This document shows, one piece after another, positions 10,120 through 18,857 of a stretch of 64,000 nt of DNA. The translations under genes and the position numbers were made by a program. A model generated the notes under the pieces. That model was not told the DNA's origin. It ran no database searches and worked only from the letters and a program-made list of their open reading frames with translations. This DNA comes from Granulicoccus phenolivorans DSM 17626 = NBRC 107789 = JCM 15570 (GTDB taxonomy: Bacteria; Actinomycetota; Actinomycetes; Propionibacteriales; Propionibacteriaceae). The DNA is taken from positions 124,001 to 188,000 of the forward strand of contig NZ_AUHH01000002.1 of the NCBI RefSeq assembly GCF_000423085.1, written 5' to 3'. Numbering within the stretch: the first letter of the stretch is position 1; each line of letters opens with the position of its first letter.

Positions 10120-10512
10120 TCAGCTGCGCACGAGGCGAGCGATCGCCTCGGAGGCTTCCTGGATCTTCTCTTCGGCCTGCGGACCCCCCTCGCGGGCGGC
10201 CTCCAGGACGCAGTGGCTCATGTGATCGTCGAGCAGGCCGAGGGCCACCGACTGCAGGGCCTTGGTCATCGCCGAGACCTGGGTGAGAATGTCGATGCAG
10301 TAGGCCTCCTCATCGACCATCCGCTGCAGGCCGCGGGCCTGACCCTCGATGCGGCGCAGCCGACGCAGGTAGTTGTCCTTGGCCGAGATGTAGCCGTGGT
10401 GGTGTTCGGTGCCGGCCGCAGCGCAGCAGGCCTGGCCCGAGTCGACGTCCACCAGGACTTCCTCGGCGTCGGGCCCGGCAGGCTCGGCCGACTTCTTGTC
10501 GAGAGCGGTCAT
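10120..10512 (-). CDS. csoR: Copper-sensing repressor CsoR
   Basis: A 130-aa helical DUF156-family repressor that releases DNA when it binds Cu(I). The Cu ligands are present with the spacing of M. tuberculosis CsoR (C36, H61, C65 there; Cys72, His97 and Cys101 here). The N-terminal extension is unusual: it carries a CC pair and an HHH cluster (about residues 29-39) that could bind extra copper. Being first in the operon, it controls itself, copA and probably the PEPPQ-repeat protein. Confidence 0.95.
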   Translation of the reverse strand: MTALDKKSAEPAGPDAEEVLVDVDSGQACCAAAGTEHHHGYISAKDNYLRRLRRIEGQARGLQRMVDEEAYCIDILTQVSAMTKALQSVALGLLDDHMSHCVLEAAREGGPQAEEKIQEASEAIARLVRS

Positions 10513-10546
10513 AACGCTCCCTCCCTTCGCGGTTCCGATAGCCCAA

Positions 10547-10566
10547 CTATACCCCTAGGGGGTTTA
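10547..10566. promoter_or_regulatory. CsoR operator
   Basis: A GC palindrome ACCCCTAGGGGG inside ATACCCCTAGGGGGTTTAT lies 35-55 bases upstream of csoR. It matches the known CsoR operator type (TACCC-N-GGGTA, often CCCCTAGGGG), so the csoR-copA promoter should be derepressed by copper. Confidence 0.85.
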
Positions 10567-10728
10567 TTCCGAAACTTGACGGGACGCAACGTCCCGCACC
10601 CTGGGACCTCGGACCGAGGTGCCGCGGGCCACGCGATACGTTCACCGGAAGATCTGGGTCCCCGATCCCCCGTGACGCGGTGCGCGGCCGGGGCCTAGAG
10701 TCGGACCAACCACGACAGGAGTACGCCC

Positions 10729-11508
10729 GTGAGCAATGACCAGCACCAGAAGTTTGCTGACCTTCTTCTCAACTCGTATGTCACCAAGACCCCGATCCCG
10801 CCGCTGCGGGACCAGATCGAGGGGATGACCCTCGATGACGCCTACGAGATCCAGCTGCTGCAGGAAAAGGCCTATGTCGCCAAGGGCGACCCCGTCGTCG
10901 GGCGCAAGATCGGCCTGACCTCGCTGGCCATGCAGCAGCAGCTCGGGGTGGATCAGCCCGACTTCGGCTTCGTCACCGCGTCGATGGTCAGCCGTGGCGA
11001 CCACACCTTCGCCCCCGACGCGTTCATCCAGCCCAAGGTCGAGCCGGAACTGGCCATCGTGCTGGGCAAGGACCTGAAGGGCCCCGGGGTCACCCTCGAG
11101 CAGGCCATCGAGGCCACCGCGGGGGCGTACGCCGCGATCGAGATCATCGACTCCCGGATCGAGGACTGGAAGATCAGTCTGGTCGACACCGTCTCCGACA
11201 ACGCCTCCAGCGGCGGCATCGCCTACGCCCTGGAGCCGATCGACGTTCCGATCCCGGACCTGGACAAGGTCGAGTGCTCGCTGCGGCTGGACGGCGAGGT
11301 CGTCGCCAGCGGTGTCGGCACCGACGTGATGGGCCACCCGATCCAGCCGATGGTCTGGCTGGCCAACCTGCTCGGGGAGCGCGGGATCACCCTGGAGGCC
11401 GGCCAGGTCGTGATGACCGGCTCGTTCACCTCGGCCTTCGTGGTGGAGCACGGCCACAACGCCACCGCCGACTTCGGTGAGCTCGGGTCGATCACCCTCA
11501 CCTTCTGA
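10729..11508 (+). CDS. mhpD: 2-oxopent-4-enoate hydratase
   Basis: A 259-aa fumarylacetoacetate hydrolase-fold enzyme that adds water to 2-hydroxypenta-2,4-dienoate to give 4-hydroxy-2-oxovalerate in aromatic meta-cleavage. Family segments: GRKIGLTSLAMQQQLG, the metal site PKVEPELAIVLG (EPE) and AAIEIIDSRIEDW. The GTG start at 10729 follows CAGGAG. The product is the substrate of the aldolase at 13568. No ring-cleaving dioxygenase or ring-hydroxylating enzyme is visible in the window. The symbol marks the pathway step; bphE or hsaE would fit as well. Confidence 0.9.
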   Translation: MSNDQHQKFADLLLNSYVTKTPIPPLRDQIEGMTLDDAYEIQLLQEKAYVAKGDPVVGRKIGLTSLAMQQQLGVDQPDFGFVTASMVSRGDHTFAPDAFIQPKVEPELAIVLGKDLKGPGVTLEQAIEATAGAYAAIEIIDSRIEDWKISLVDTVSDNASSGGIAYALEPIDVPIPDLDKVECSLRLDGEVVASGVGTDVMGHPIQPMVWLANLLGERGITLEAGQVVMTGSFTSAFVVEHGHNATADFGELGSITLTF

Positions 11509-11531
11509 GTTCGGGCCCACTGGGCAGCGCG

Positions 11532-11562
11532 ACGGGCCGGCCCCCTGGGGGTGCCGGCCCGT
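11532..11562 (+). terminator. Strong hairpin after the hydratase gene
   Basis: Ten-base-pair arms ACGGGCCGGC and GCCGGCCCGT flank a short loop 24 bases after the hydratase stop. This probably ends transcription before the IclR regulator, so the hydratase is a separate unit from the downstream dehydrogenase-aldolase pair. Confidence 0.7.
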
Positions 11563-11606
11563 TGTAGGCTCAACAAGATCCCCTGACCAGTGACGAGGTT
11601 GCCCCG

Positions 11607-12449
11607 ATGACCGAACCGCCGACTACTCCGACCCGCGACTCGCGTACCGCCGTGGACAAGGCCCTGGCACTGCTGGGGGCCTTCGGTGCCGACGCCTCCT
11701 CCGGGGTCGGGGTGACGGAGTTGGCGCGACGGACCGGCCTGAGCAAGTCCACCGCCTTCCGGGTGCTGGCGATGCTGGAGAACAACAATGCCGTCGAGCG
11801 GGCCGGGACCAAATACCGCCTCGGCCCGCTGCTGGGCGATCTGGCCACCCCGGCGGAGTCCCCGGAGATCGACCGGATCCGGGAGGTGCTGACCCCCTTT
11901 CTGGCCCACCTGTACGAGCGGACCCGGCAGACAGTGCATCTGGCGATCCTGGACGGGGTCAACGTCGCCTACCTCAACAAGCTGCACGGGCTGCACAACT
12001 TCCCCTCCCCCTCCCGGATCGGCGGGCACCTGCCGGCGTACTGCACCGCGGTCGGCAAGGCGATGCTGGCCTACTCCCCCGCCCCGGTGATCGAGGAGGT
12101 GCTCGGCCAGGAGCTCGCGCCCTGGACCCCGCACACGATCACCGATCCGGAAGTGCTGCGCGCCGAGCTGGCCCAGATCCGCAAGGAGGGCGTCGCGTAC
12201 GACCGGATGGAACTCTCGGTGGGCCTGATCTGTGTCGCCGCACCGGTCTTCGACGTGATGAATCAACCCCTGGCCGCGCTGTCGGTGTCCGGCCGCAACG
12301 GACGCTACGACCCGCGGACCCTGGCCGGGACGCTCCGCGAAGTGTGCAACGAGGCCACCAAAGCGTACGCGGCGCGACGTCGCAGTGAACGGAAGGCAAC
12401 GAACAACCCCGTTTCGTCTTCCGGCACAGAAAATACCGCGCAGGTGTGA
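11607..12449 (+). CDS. IclR family transcriptional regulator
   Basis: A 280-aa regulator. The N-terminal winged helix (about residues 12-75; VTELARRTGLSKSTAFRVLAML) is followed by the effector-binding GAF-like IclR domain (about 85-255) with the characteristic AYCTAVGKAMLAY and LICVAAPVFD segments. IclR proteins commonly control aromatic-acid catabolism. This one sits between the hydratase and the dehydrogenase-aldolase pair, so these genes are the obvious targets, with a pathway intermediate as the probable ligand (inference). Confidence 0.92.
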   Translation: MTEPPTTPTRDSRTAVDKALALLGAFGADASSGVGVTELARRTGLSKSTAFRVLAMLENNNAVERAGTKYRLGPLLGDLATPAESPEIDRIREVLTPFLAHLYERTRQTVHLAILDGVNVAYLNKLHGLHNFPSPSRIGGHLPAYCTAVGKAMLAYSPAPVIEEVLGQELAPWTPHTITDPEVLRAELAQIRKEGVAYDRMELSVGLICVAAPVFDVMNQPLAALSVSGRNGRYDPRTLAGTLREVCNEATKAYAARRRSERKATNNPVSSSGTENTAQV

Positions 12450-12614
12450 CCCGGCTTACAGTCCTACTCGTGGTTAACCGTCAGCACCGGCTGATCGGTC
12501 AGGACCAGGTCGGCGTACGTCGACCGTGCTGTGCACGCGAGAAGCGATGGCTGGGAGAGCCGATCGCCCGCGGCACCGGTCCGACAACTATTTCCACAGG
12601 AAGAGGTAAGGACT

Positions 12615-13571
12615 ATGTCCCGCACTTACACAGCGGCCATCGTCGGTCCGGGCAACATTGGCACCGACCTGATGTTCAAGCTGCTCAAGCGCTCGGACCG
12701 GATCAAGCCGACGTACATGATCGGTGTTGACCCTGCGTCCGACGGCCTGGCCCGGGCTTCCCGGTTGGGCCTCACCAGTTCCGCCGAGGGTGTCGACTGG
12801 CTCCTTGCCCAGGACGACCTGCCCGATTTCGTTTTCGAATGCACCAGCGCGAAGGCCCACGCCGCCAACGCGCCGCGGTACAAGGAAGCCGGTATCCACG
12901 CCGTCGACCTGACCCCCGCTGCAATCGGCCCGTACGTGTGCCCCCCAGTGAACCTGGAGTCGGTCACCGACGTGATGAACGTCAACATGATCACCTGTGG
13001 TGGCCAGGCCACCACCCCGATGGTGAGCGCGGTGTCCAGCATCGTTCCCGTCGACTACGCCGAGATCGTCGCCTCGATCTCCTCCAAGTCCGCCGGCCCG
13101 GGCACCCGCGCCAACATCGACGAGTTCACCGAGACCACCTCGGCGGCCCTCGAGGTCGTTGGTGGCGCCAAGAAGGGCAAGGCGATCATCATCCTGAACC
13201 CGGCCGATCCGCCGGTGATGATGCGCAACACCGTGTACTGCTCGCTGCCCGCCGAGGCCGCCGAGCCCGGTGACCTGCAGAACAAGATCGTCGATTCGAT
13301 CGAGCGCATGGTCACCGTCGTCCAGGACTACGTGCCGGGGTACAAGCTGACCGCCGCCCCGCAGTTCGACCACGCCCGTCCGGAGTGGAACGGCTGGGGC
13401 CGGGTCACCTGCCTGGTGCAGGTCACCGGTGCCGCGGACTACCTGCCGGAGTACGCCGGCAACCTGGACATCATCACCTCGGCCGCAGCCCGCACCGGCG
13501 ACATGCTGGTTCGGCGCATCGAGGCTCAGCAGACCGAAGGCACCCACGAGTTCGAAGGAGCGCGGGCATGA
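12615..13571 (+). CDS. mhpF: Acetaldehyde dehydrogenase (acylating)
   Basis: A 318-aa enzyme converting acetaldehyde, NAD+ and CoA to acetyl-CoA. The N-terminal nucleotide-binding loop is GPGNIG (residues 11-16) and the catalytic Cys is Cys128 in [12 protein letters not shown]. The start at 12615 was chosen over the longer frame from 12531 because the conserved [12 protein letters not shown] segment begins here, after a GAGGTAAGGA ribosome site. It overlaps the aldolase by 4 bases (ATGA). The two enzymes form a complex that channels acetaldehyde in this family. Confidence 0.96.
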   Translation: MSRTYTAAIVGPGNIGTDLMFKLLKRSDRIKPTYMIGVDPASDGLARASRLGLTSSAEGVDWLLAQDDLPDFVFECTSAKAHAANAPRYKEAGIHAVDLTPAAIGPYVCPPVNLESVTDVMNVNMITCGGQATTPMVSAVSSIVPVDYAEIVASISSKSAGPGTRANIDEFTETTSAALEVVGGAKKGKAIIILNPADPPVMMRNTVYCSLPAEAAEPGDLQNKIVDSIERMVTVVQDYVPGYKLTAAPQFDHARPEWNGWGRVTCLVQVTGAADYLPEYAGNLDIITSAAARTGDMLVRRIEAQQTEGTHEFEGARA

Positions 13572-14611
13572 GCGAGAAGATCCGTCTCACCGACACCACG
13601 CTGCGCGATGGCTCGCACGCCATGCGCCACCAGTTCACCAAGGAGCAGGTCCGCAACGTCGTCCGCGCGCTGGACGATTCGCAGATCGAGGTCATCGAGG
13701 TCACCCATGGTGACGGCCTGGCCGGGTCCAGCTTCAACTACGGCTTCTCCCTGGTGCCGGACCTCGACCTGATCGAGGTCGCGGTCGACGAGGCCAAGAA
13801 CGCCAAGATCGCCGCGCTGATGCTGCCCGGGCTGGGCACGATCCACGACATGAAGGAAGCCAAGGAGCGCGGCATCCAGATCATCCGGATCGCCACCCAC
13901 TGCACCGAGGCCGACGTCTCGATCCAGCACTTCCAGGCCGCCCGCGAGATGGGCCTGGAGACCGTCGGGTTCCTGATGCTGTCGCACATGACCCCGCCGG
14001 CCGAACTGGCCAAGCAGGCGCGGATCATGGCCGACGCCGGCTGCCAGTGTGTCTACGTGGTCGACTCCGCCGGCGCCCTCATCCTGGAGGACGTCAGCGA
14101 CCGGGTGAAGGCGCTGAAGGAAGAGCTCGGCGACGACGCCCAGATCGGCTACCACGGACACCAGAACATGTCCTTCGGGGTGGCCAACTCGGTGCTGGCC
14201 GTTCGGGCGGGCGCCAAGCAGATCGACGGCAGCCTGTGCGCCCTGGGCGCCGGTGCGGGCAACACCCCCACCGAGGTCGTCGCGGCCGCCTTCGACCGGC
14301 TGGGCATCCCGACCGGAGTGGACACCTACGGCCTGCTGGCCGCCGCCGAGGAGGTCGCCAAGCCGTTCATCCCGCGGATGCCGGCGATGGACCGCGACTC
14401 GATCGTCCAGGGCAAGGCGGGGGTCTACAACTCCTTCCTGTTCCACGCCCAGCGGGCGGCCGAGCGGTACGGCGTCCCGTCCCACGAGATCCTCGAGGAG
14501 GTCGGCCGGCGTCGTCTGGTCGGTGGCCAGGAGGACATGATCATCGACGTCGCCGTGGCGCTCGCCGCGCAGCAGAACCAGTCCGCCGAGGACCTGGTCG
14601 CGACCAAGTGA
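13568..14611 (+). CDS. mhpE: 4-hydroxy-2-oxovalerate aldolase
   Basis: A 347-aa class II (divalent metal) aldolase cleaving 4-hydroxy-2-oxovalerate to pyruvate and acetaldehyde. The N-terminus shows the [13 protein letters not shown] active-site segment (Arg13, Asp14, His17) and the metal-binding HxH is in [11 protein letters not shown]. The ATG overlaps the stop of the dehydrogenase gene, and the two proteins are known to form a substrate-channelling complex (BphI-BphJ, HsaF-HsaG, DmpG-DmpF). The pathway ends in pyruvate and acetyl-CoA. Confidence 0.96.
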   Translation: MSEKIRLTDTTLRDGSHAMRHQFTKEQVRNVVRALDDSQIEVIEVTHGDGLAGSSFNYGFSLVPDLDLIEVAVDEAKNAKIAALMLPGLGTIHDMKEAKERGIQIIRIATHCTEADVSIQHFQAAREMGLETVGFLMLSHMTPPAELAKQARIMADAGCQCVYVVDSAGALILEDVSDRVKALKEELGDDAQIGYHGHQNMSFGVANSVLAVRAGAKQIDGSLCALGAGAGNTPTEVVAAAFDRLGIPTGVDTYGLLAAAEEVAKPFIPRMPAMDRDSIVQGKAGVYNSFLFHAQRAAERYGVPSHEILEEVGRRRLVGGQEDMIIDVAVALAAQQNQSAEDLVATK

Positions 14612-14643
14612 CCCCTGTCCCGCGCTGATCGGCGCGGGAACAC

Positions 14644-14680
14644 GAACGGGCGCCCCTTTGCGGGGCGCCCGTTCTGTGTT
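14644..14680 (+). terminator. Rho-independent terminator after the aldolase gene
   Basis: A 13-bp perfect stem (GAACGGGCGCCCC with GGGGCGCCCGTTC) with a five-base loop is followed by TGTGTTT. It lies 32 bases after the aldolase stop and between convergent genes, so it can serve both strands. Confidence 0.85.
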
Positions 14681-14693
14681 TACCCGGTCCGGC

Positions 14694-15158
14694 TCATTCG
14701 GCCGGCACCAGCTTGGGGTATTCGATCCGCGGGCAGGTGTCCATCACGACCTGCAGCCCGGCTGCCGCGGCGCGTTCGGCGGCGGCCTCGTCGATCACCC
14801 CGAGTTGCAGCCAGACCATGGTGATGCCCAGGCGGTCGGCATTGGCGATGGCTTCGTCGACGACCGCACCGACCAGTTCGGAGCGGACGAAGCAGTCGAC
14901 GACATCGACCCTGGTGCCGTCGGGAATCGCGCTGAGCGAGGCGTACCCGGTCTGGCCGAAGACCGTCTCGGCCTTCGGGTGCACCGGAATGATCGTGTGA
15001 CCCAGATGGTCGGCCAGCCAGCCGGCGATCCGGTACGCGGTGCGCGTGGGGTGATCGGACAGCCCCACCACCGCCCAGGTGCCGGGGGTGAGCAGGGCTT
15101 CGCGGATCGAGATCGGGTCATTGAGCGTCGGTGCGGTCACCGGGCCAGTGTCACACAC
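14694..15158 (-). CDS. CoA-binding protein (YccU-like)
   Basis: A 154-aa Rossmann-fold protein of the CoA_binding_2 family: TWAVVGLSDHPTRTAYRIAGWL at the N-terminus, the PVHPKAETVFG strand-turn and the C-terminal MVMDTCPRIEYPKL with the conserved DTCP/RC motif. The start may be the GTG at 15158 or the GTG at 15140. The molecular role of the family is poorly defined; it binds CoA in solved structures. Stand-alone gene. Confidence 0.88.
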   Translation of the reverse strand: MCDTGPVTAPTLNDPISIREALLTPGTWAVVGLSDHPTRTAYRIAGWLADHLGHTIIPVHPKAETVFGQTGYASLSAIPDGTRVDVVDCFVRSELVGAVVDEAIANADRLGITMVWLQLGVIDEAAAERAAAAGLQVVMDTCPRIEYPKLVPAE

Positions 15159-15186
15159 GGCTCAAGCCGGCCCGGTGCCGCACGGT

Positions 15187-16005
15187 TCACACGGGCAGGA
15201 CGGGCTGCTCGTCGACGTTCCAGCCGCCGCGCGGGGCGCGCAGGCTCATCATGAAGTCGCCGGCGAGGAAGCCCCGGTAGCCCTCCAGCAGCGCCAGCAC
15301 CGTCGCCGCCTTGGCGGTCTTGTTGTTCGGCCGCTTGTCCTCGCGCAGTCCGAGCAGGTACTTGCGGGTCGCCAGCGCCGGGGAACCCGAGGTCAGCCCG
15401 ATGGTGTTCACCATCTGCTCGACGAAGAAGGTATCGGTCCGGGTGACATCCTTGGAGACCTGGCGCGCGGCGTAGTACGCGGCCGAATAGGGCGCCAGCT
15501 GGCACGGCAGCAGGTTGCGATCCCGGTTCGCCTGATCGACGATCTCCTCCAGGCCCTCGTGCACCCCCATCCAGAACACGATGTCATCGCGGGAGTAGCT
15601 GGCGGCGAACCCGCCGCCGCGCAACAGCCAGTTCACGATCGGTACGGTGGCGGCCAGCTTGGTGCCGTGCTTGAAGCCGCGGACCTTCAGCGCATCGGAG
15701 GCGGTCCGGATCGCTCCGGTGTCCACCGCGTCCTGAGCGTTGCGGGCCAACCCGCGTACCACATGCATCTCGACCGGTACGCCGGCCTTCACCACCGCCA
15801 TCAATCGGTGCTGGCCGTCGATCAGCTTGCCGTCCTCGTCGAAGCGGATCGGGTCAGCTGTGTACAGCCACCGCCCTTCGGTCATCGCCGTCGCGTACTC
15901 CCGCACCCGGGAGGGACGGACAGTTCGGTTGGCGATGTTTCGTTCGAGCCATTTCTGGGCCTGTTCCGGTTCTACCTGCATCGTCTTATGAGTCACCCGC
16001 GCCAT
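15187..16005 (-). CDS. ParB/Srx-like protein with a DGQHRL motif
   Basis: A 272-aa protein starting at the ATG at 16005; the upstream frame extension looks non-coding. The N-terminal half has the ParB-N/sulfiredoxin-type motif: DPIRFDEDGKLIDGQHRL followed by AVVKAGVPVEMHVVRGL. This is the fold that binds CTP or ATP in ParB/Srx relatives. The C-terminal half is helical and unrecognised. It lacks the ParB helix-turn-helix and no ParA partner is near. Proteins of this kind are common in actinophages and mobile elements, so it may be a phage remnant or a domesticated gene (inference). Confidence 0.7.
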   Translation of the reverse strand: MARVTHKTMQVEPEQAQKWLERNIANRTVRPSRVREYATAMTEGRWLYTADPIRFDEDGKLIDGQHRLMAVVKAGVPVEMHVVRGLARNAQDAVDTGAIRTASDALKVRGFKHGTKLAATVPIVNWLLRGGGFAASYSRDDIVFWMGVHEGLEEIVDQANRDRNLLPCQLAPYSAAYYAARQVSKDVTRTDTFFVEQMVNTIGLTSGSPALATRKYLLGLREDKRPNNKTAKAATVLALLEGYRGFLAGDFMMSLRAPRGGWNVDEQPVLPV

Positions 16006-16217
16006 GGCCCGAACTCTAGAAAAATCGCTCCCGTATCCGGGGTAGGCACGCCGCCCGATTCGGGCCCCGTGAGTGAGGTTTTCCGCACTGTCGATCCCTC
16101 TTTTCACACGGGCCTCACCGGGCACAGCAACACCTCACCCGCGGGACGCTCGATGAGCCCACCGTCGCCCGGGTGGGTGCGCCACCGCGGGCCGACGGTG
16201 CGCCCACCGACCCCGGA

Positions 16218-16892
16218 TCAGGGCAGCTGCCAGAAGCTCCCGTGCAGGCCGCAGGCGTCCAGCAGTCCCTGATTGTGCTCCCGGGTGTGCGGCCGGAAAT
16301 CCCGGTCGAGCCGGTCGCGGTACCAGGGTTGAGCCAGCTGCCACACGCTGGTCGCCGGGGCGAGGTAGCCCCCGCCACCGTGCTCGGTGTCCCAGCTGGC
16401 GGCATGTTCGTGGGTGCAGAAGGTGCGGATCATCGTGCAGGTGGCCACCACGTCCGGCCACCACTGCGCAGCCGGGCGCGGGAAGCGTACGGCCAACTCC
16501 GCCGGCGGCGGGGTCGCCGGTCCTGCGGCGTAGCTCAGGTGCGTGCCGCAGTAGGGACAGGCGGTGTCGATCTGCACCTCCAGCCCGAGCGCGGCGCTGA
16601 TGCCGAAGGAGTCCCAGGCGCAGCCGCCCCACCAGCGCCGGTCGTCGAAGCCGTCGCGCGGGGTGACCACGAAGGCCATCGGGTCTGCGGAGAAGGGGTG
16701 CGCCATTCGGATCGCGTCCCCGTCGCGGGTGAGGACCACGGCATGGGCGTCGGCGAGTTCACCGAGAATTCGGTCGGTGTCACTGCGTGAGGTGCCGGTA
16801 CGCCGGGCCAACTCGGCCGGCGAGGGCGCTCGCCCCTGCTCGGCGAAGGTGGCGTACACCAGGTCGCGGACGCGGCGTTGTTCGGGGTTCAT
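16218..16892 (-). CDS. MerB-like alkylmercury lyase family protein
   Basis: A 224-aa protein with an N-terminal winged-helix-like segment (PAELARRTGTSRSDTDRILG) and a C-terminal MerB core. The three MerB catalytic residues (Cys96, Asp99, Cys159 in the plasmid R831b enzyme) are matched by Cys91 and Asp94 in GGCAWDSFG and by Cys159 in IRTFCTHEH. A further ACPYC pair (112, 115) is present. MerB splits carbon-mercury bonds. No MerA is nearby, so mercury as the true substrate is unproven. The ATG at 16892 follows GAAAGGA. It sits downstream of the HxlR gene and is probably in its operon. Confidence 0.75.
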   Translation of the reverse strand: MNPEQRRVRDLVYATFAEQGRAPSPAELARRTGTSRSDTDRILGELADAHAVVLTRDGDAIRMAHPFSADPMAFVVTPRDGFDDRRWWGGCAWDSFGISAALGLEVQIDTACPYCGTHLSYAAGPATPPPAELAVRFPRPAAQWWPDVVATCTMIRTFCTHEHAASWDTEHGGGGYLAPATSVWQLAQPWYRDRLDRDFRPHTREHNQGLLDACGLHGSFWQLP

Positions 16893-16932
16893 GGGGGTCC
16901 TTTCGTCGGTTCGGGCGATCGATCCGGGTGCC

Positions 16933-17448
16933 TCAGGCGGGGTCGGGGTCGGGGTCGCCGAGGACACCGGCGGGCACGAGCTTGGCCTGCCGCCCGCGCC
17001 AGGTCTTGTCCCAGGTCATCTCCTCCACGACCAGGACTTCCCCGCAGGCGCTGCAGACCTGCCCCTGGGTGGTCTCCTGGCCGCAGCGGTCATGGATCAG
17101 GGCCATGTGCCCCCCGGCCTCGGGCGTGGCGGTGTGCCGCTCGCCCCACACGGCGAGTTGTTGCAGGATCGGGAGCAACTCCGCGGCCGCCTCGGTGGCG
17201 GCGTACCCCTGCCGGGTGCGGCCGCCGCTGACATAGTCCACCCGGGTGAGCAGGCCGGCCTCCACCATGGCGCGCAGCCGTCGGCTGAGGACCGCCTCGG
17301 AGATGCCGAGGCTGTCGCGGAGCTGATCGAAGCGGCCGTAGCCCTGCAGCACGTCGCGGACGATCAGCAGCACCCAGCCGTCGCCGAGCACGTCCAGGGA
17401 GCGACGGATCGGACAGAGCTCGGTGGACCAGTCGGACCGCAGGGGCAT
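16933..17448 (-). CDS. HxlR family winged-helix regulator
   Basis: A 171-aa regulator. The HxlR domain (about residues 10-105) has the CPIRRSLDVLGDGWVLLIVRDVL start and YGRFDQLRDSLGISEAVLSRRLR recognition helix. The C-terminal tail carries a CxxC pair (VCSACGEV), which could bind zinc or sense thiol stress. It is transcribed divergently from the MFS gene at 17517 with 68 bases between them, so it probably controls that transporter and the MerB-like gene behind it. Confidence 0.9.
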   Translation of the reverse strand: MPLRSDWSTELCPIRRSLDVLGDGWVLLIVRDVLQGYGRFDQLRDSLGISEAVLSRRLRAMVEAGLLTRVDYVSGGRTRQGYAATEAAAELLPILQQLAVWGERHTATPEAGGHMALIHDRCGQETTQGQVCSACGEVLVVEEMTWDKTWRGRQAKLVPAGVLGDPDPDPA

Positions 17449-17516
17449 GTCTTCTCACTCCGCTCGGAATCGGTTAGGGTGACGCCAGCATATAACTTCT
17501 CTCAAGAAAGCGTGAG

Positions 17517-18857
17517 ATGTCGCGTACCACCTCCGCCGACCCGACCCGACGCTCCCGGCGCGTGCATCCAGCCTTCTGGGTCGCCGCCGTCGCCGGCCTG
17601 GCCCTGTTCTCGGCCGCCGGGTTCCGGGCCGCCCCGGGTGCGCTGATGGTTCCGCTGCAGCAGGATTTCGCGTGGTCGACGAGCGTGATCTCGCTGGCGG
17701 TCAGCGTGAATCTGCTGCTGTACGGGCTGGTGTCGCCGTTCGCTGCTGCCCTGATGGAGCGCTTCGGGATCCGCCGGGTGGTCGCCACCGCCCTGGCCCT
17801 GGTGGCGTTGGGAGCCGGCGGCAGTGTGGTGATGACCGCATCGTGGCAGTTGGTGATCTTCTGGGGCATCCTGATCGGAGCCGGCACCGGCTCGATGGCG
17901 CTGGTCCTGGCCTCCACCATCGCCGACCGCTGGTTCGTGCGCCGGCGTGGACTGGTGATGGGCGTGCTCACCGCGGGTTCGGCGGCCGGGCAACTGGTCC
18001 TCCTGCCGCCGGTGGCCGCCCTGGCCGAGAACGTCGGCTGGCGGCCGGCGTCGCTGGTGATCGCCGCGGTGGCCCTGGCCGCGGTCCCGCTGGTGGTGCT
18101 GGTGATCCGGGACTACCCGGCCGACCGGGGCACGGTTCCCTATGGCGCCGATCCGGCGACGTATCAGGCGCCGGCGCGAGCGACCGGCGGGGCGCTGCAG
18201 CGCGCCCTGGGCGGGCTGGCGTACGCGGTGCGGCAGCGGGCGTTCTGGGCACTCGCGCTGGCGTTCGCGATCTGCGGGGCCACCACCAATGGTCTGATCG
18301 GCATCCATTTCATCCCCTCGGCCCACGACCATGGGATGCCGGCGCCCACGGCCGCGGGGCTGCTGGCGGCCGTGGGCGTGTTCGACATCGTCGGCACGAT
18401 CGCCTCGGGCTGGCTCACCGACCGCTTCGACCCCCGGAAGCTGCTGGTGGCCTACTACGCCTTCCGCGGCGTCGGCCTGCTCGTGCTGCCGTCCCTGCTG
18501 TCGGACAGCATCCATCCGAGCATCGTGGTGTTCGTGGTGATCTACGGGCTGGACTGGGTGGCCACCGTGCCGCCGACCGAACGACTGTGTCGCGACATCT
18601 TCGGCGATCGCGGCACGATCGTGTTCGGCTGGGTGTTCGCCGCCCATCAGATCGGGGCGGCCCTGGCCGCCTTCGGTGCGGGCCTGATCCGGGACAGCTT
18701 CGGCACCTACGCCTATGCCTGGTGGGGCGGTGCGGCGCTGTGCGGGATCGCCGCGGTGCTGTCGGTGGCGGTACGCGTGCGGCGCCGGGTGCCGCGCGAG
18801 GCGTACGCGCCGGTCAGTCGCGCGGCGCCCGGGGAGTCAGCACCGTCAGCAGGGTGA
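17517..18857 (+). CDS. MFS transporter (12 TM)
   Basis: A 446-aa major facilitator with about 12 membrane helices. The loop between TM2 and TM3 reads AAALMERFGIRRVV, a variant of the MFS motif A. The ATG overlaps the end of a short intergenic space shared with the divergent HxlR regulator. Substrate unknown; oxalate/formate-type and monocarboxylate carriers have a similar look. Its 3' end overlaps the convergent MFS gene by 44 bases. Confidence 0.88.
   Translation: MSRTTSADPTRRSRRVHPAFWVAAVAGLALFSAAGFRAAPGALMVPLQQDFAWSTSVISLAVSVNLLLYGLVSPFAAALMERFGIRRVVATALALVALGAGGSVVMTASWQLVIFWGILIGAGTGSMALVLASTIADRWFVRRRGLVMGVLTAGSAAGQLVLLPPVAALAENVGWRPASLVIAAVALAAVPLVVLVIRDYPADRGTVPYGADPATYQAPARATGGALQRALGGLAYAVRQRAFWALALAFAICGATTNGLIGIHFIPSAHDHGMPAPTAAGLLAAVGVFDIVGTIASGWLTDRFDPRKLLVAYYAFRGVGLLVLPSLLSDSIHPSIVVFVVIYGLDWVATVPPTERLCRDIFGDRGTIVFGWVFAAHQIGAALAAFGAGLIRDSFGTYAYAWWGGAALCGIAAVLSVAVRVRRRVPREAYAPVSRAAPGESAPSAG

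Noticed and set aside
7012-10698. 1228-codon open frame on the plus strand
   Set aside because: Antisense shadow of the PEPPQ-repeat gene, copA and csoR, all of which have clear motifs.
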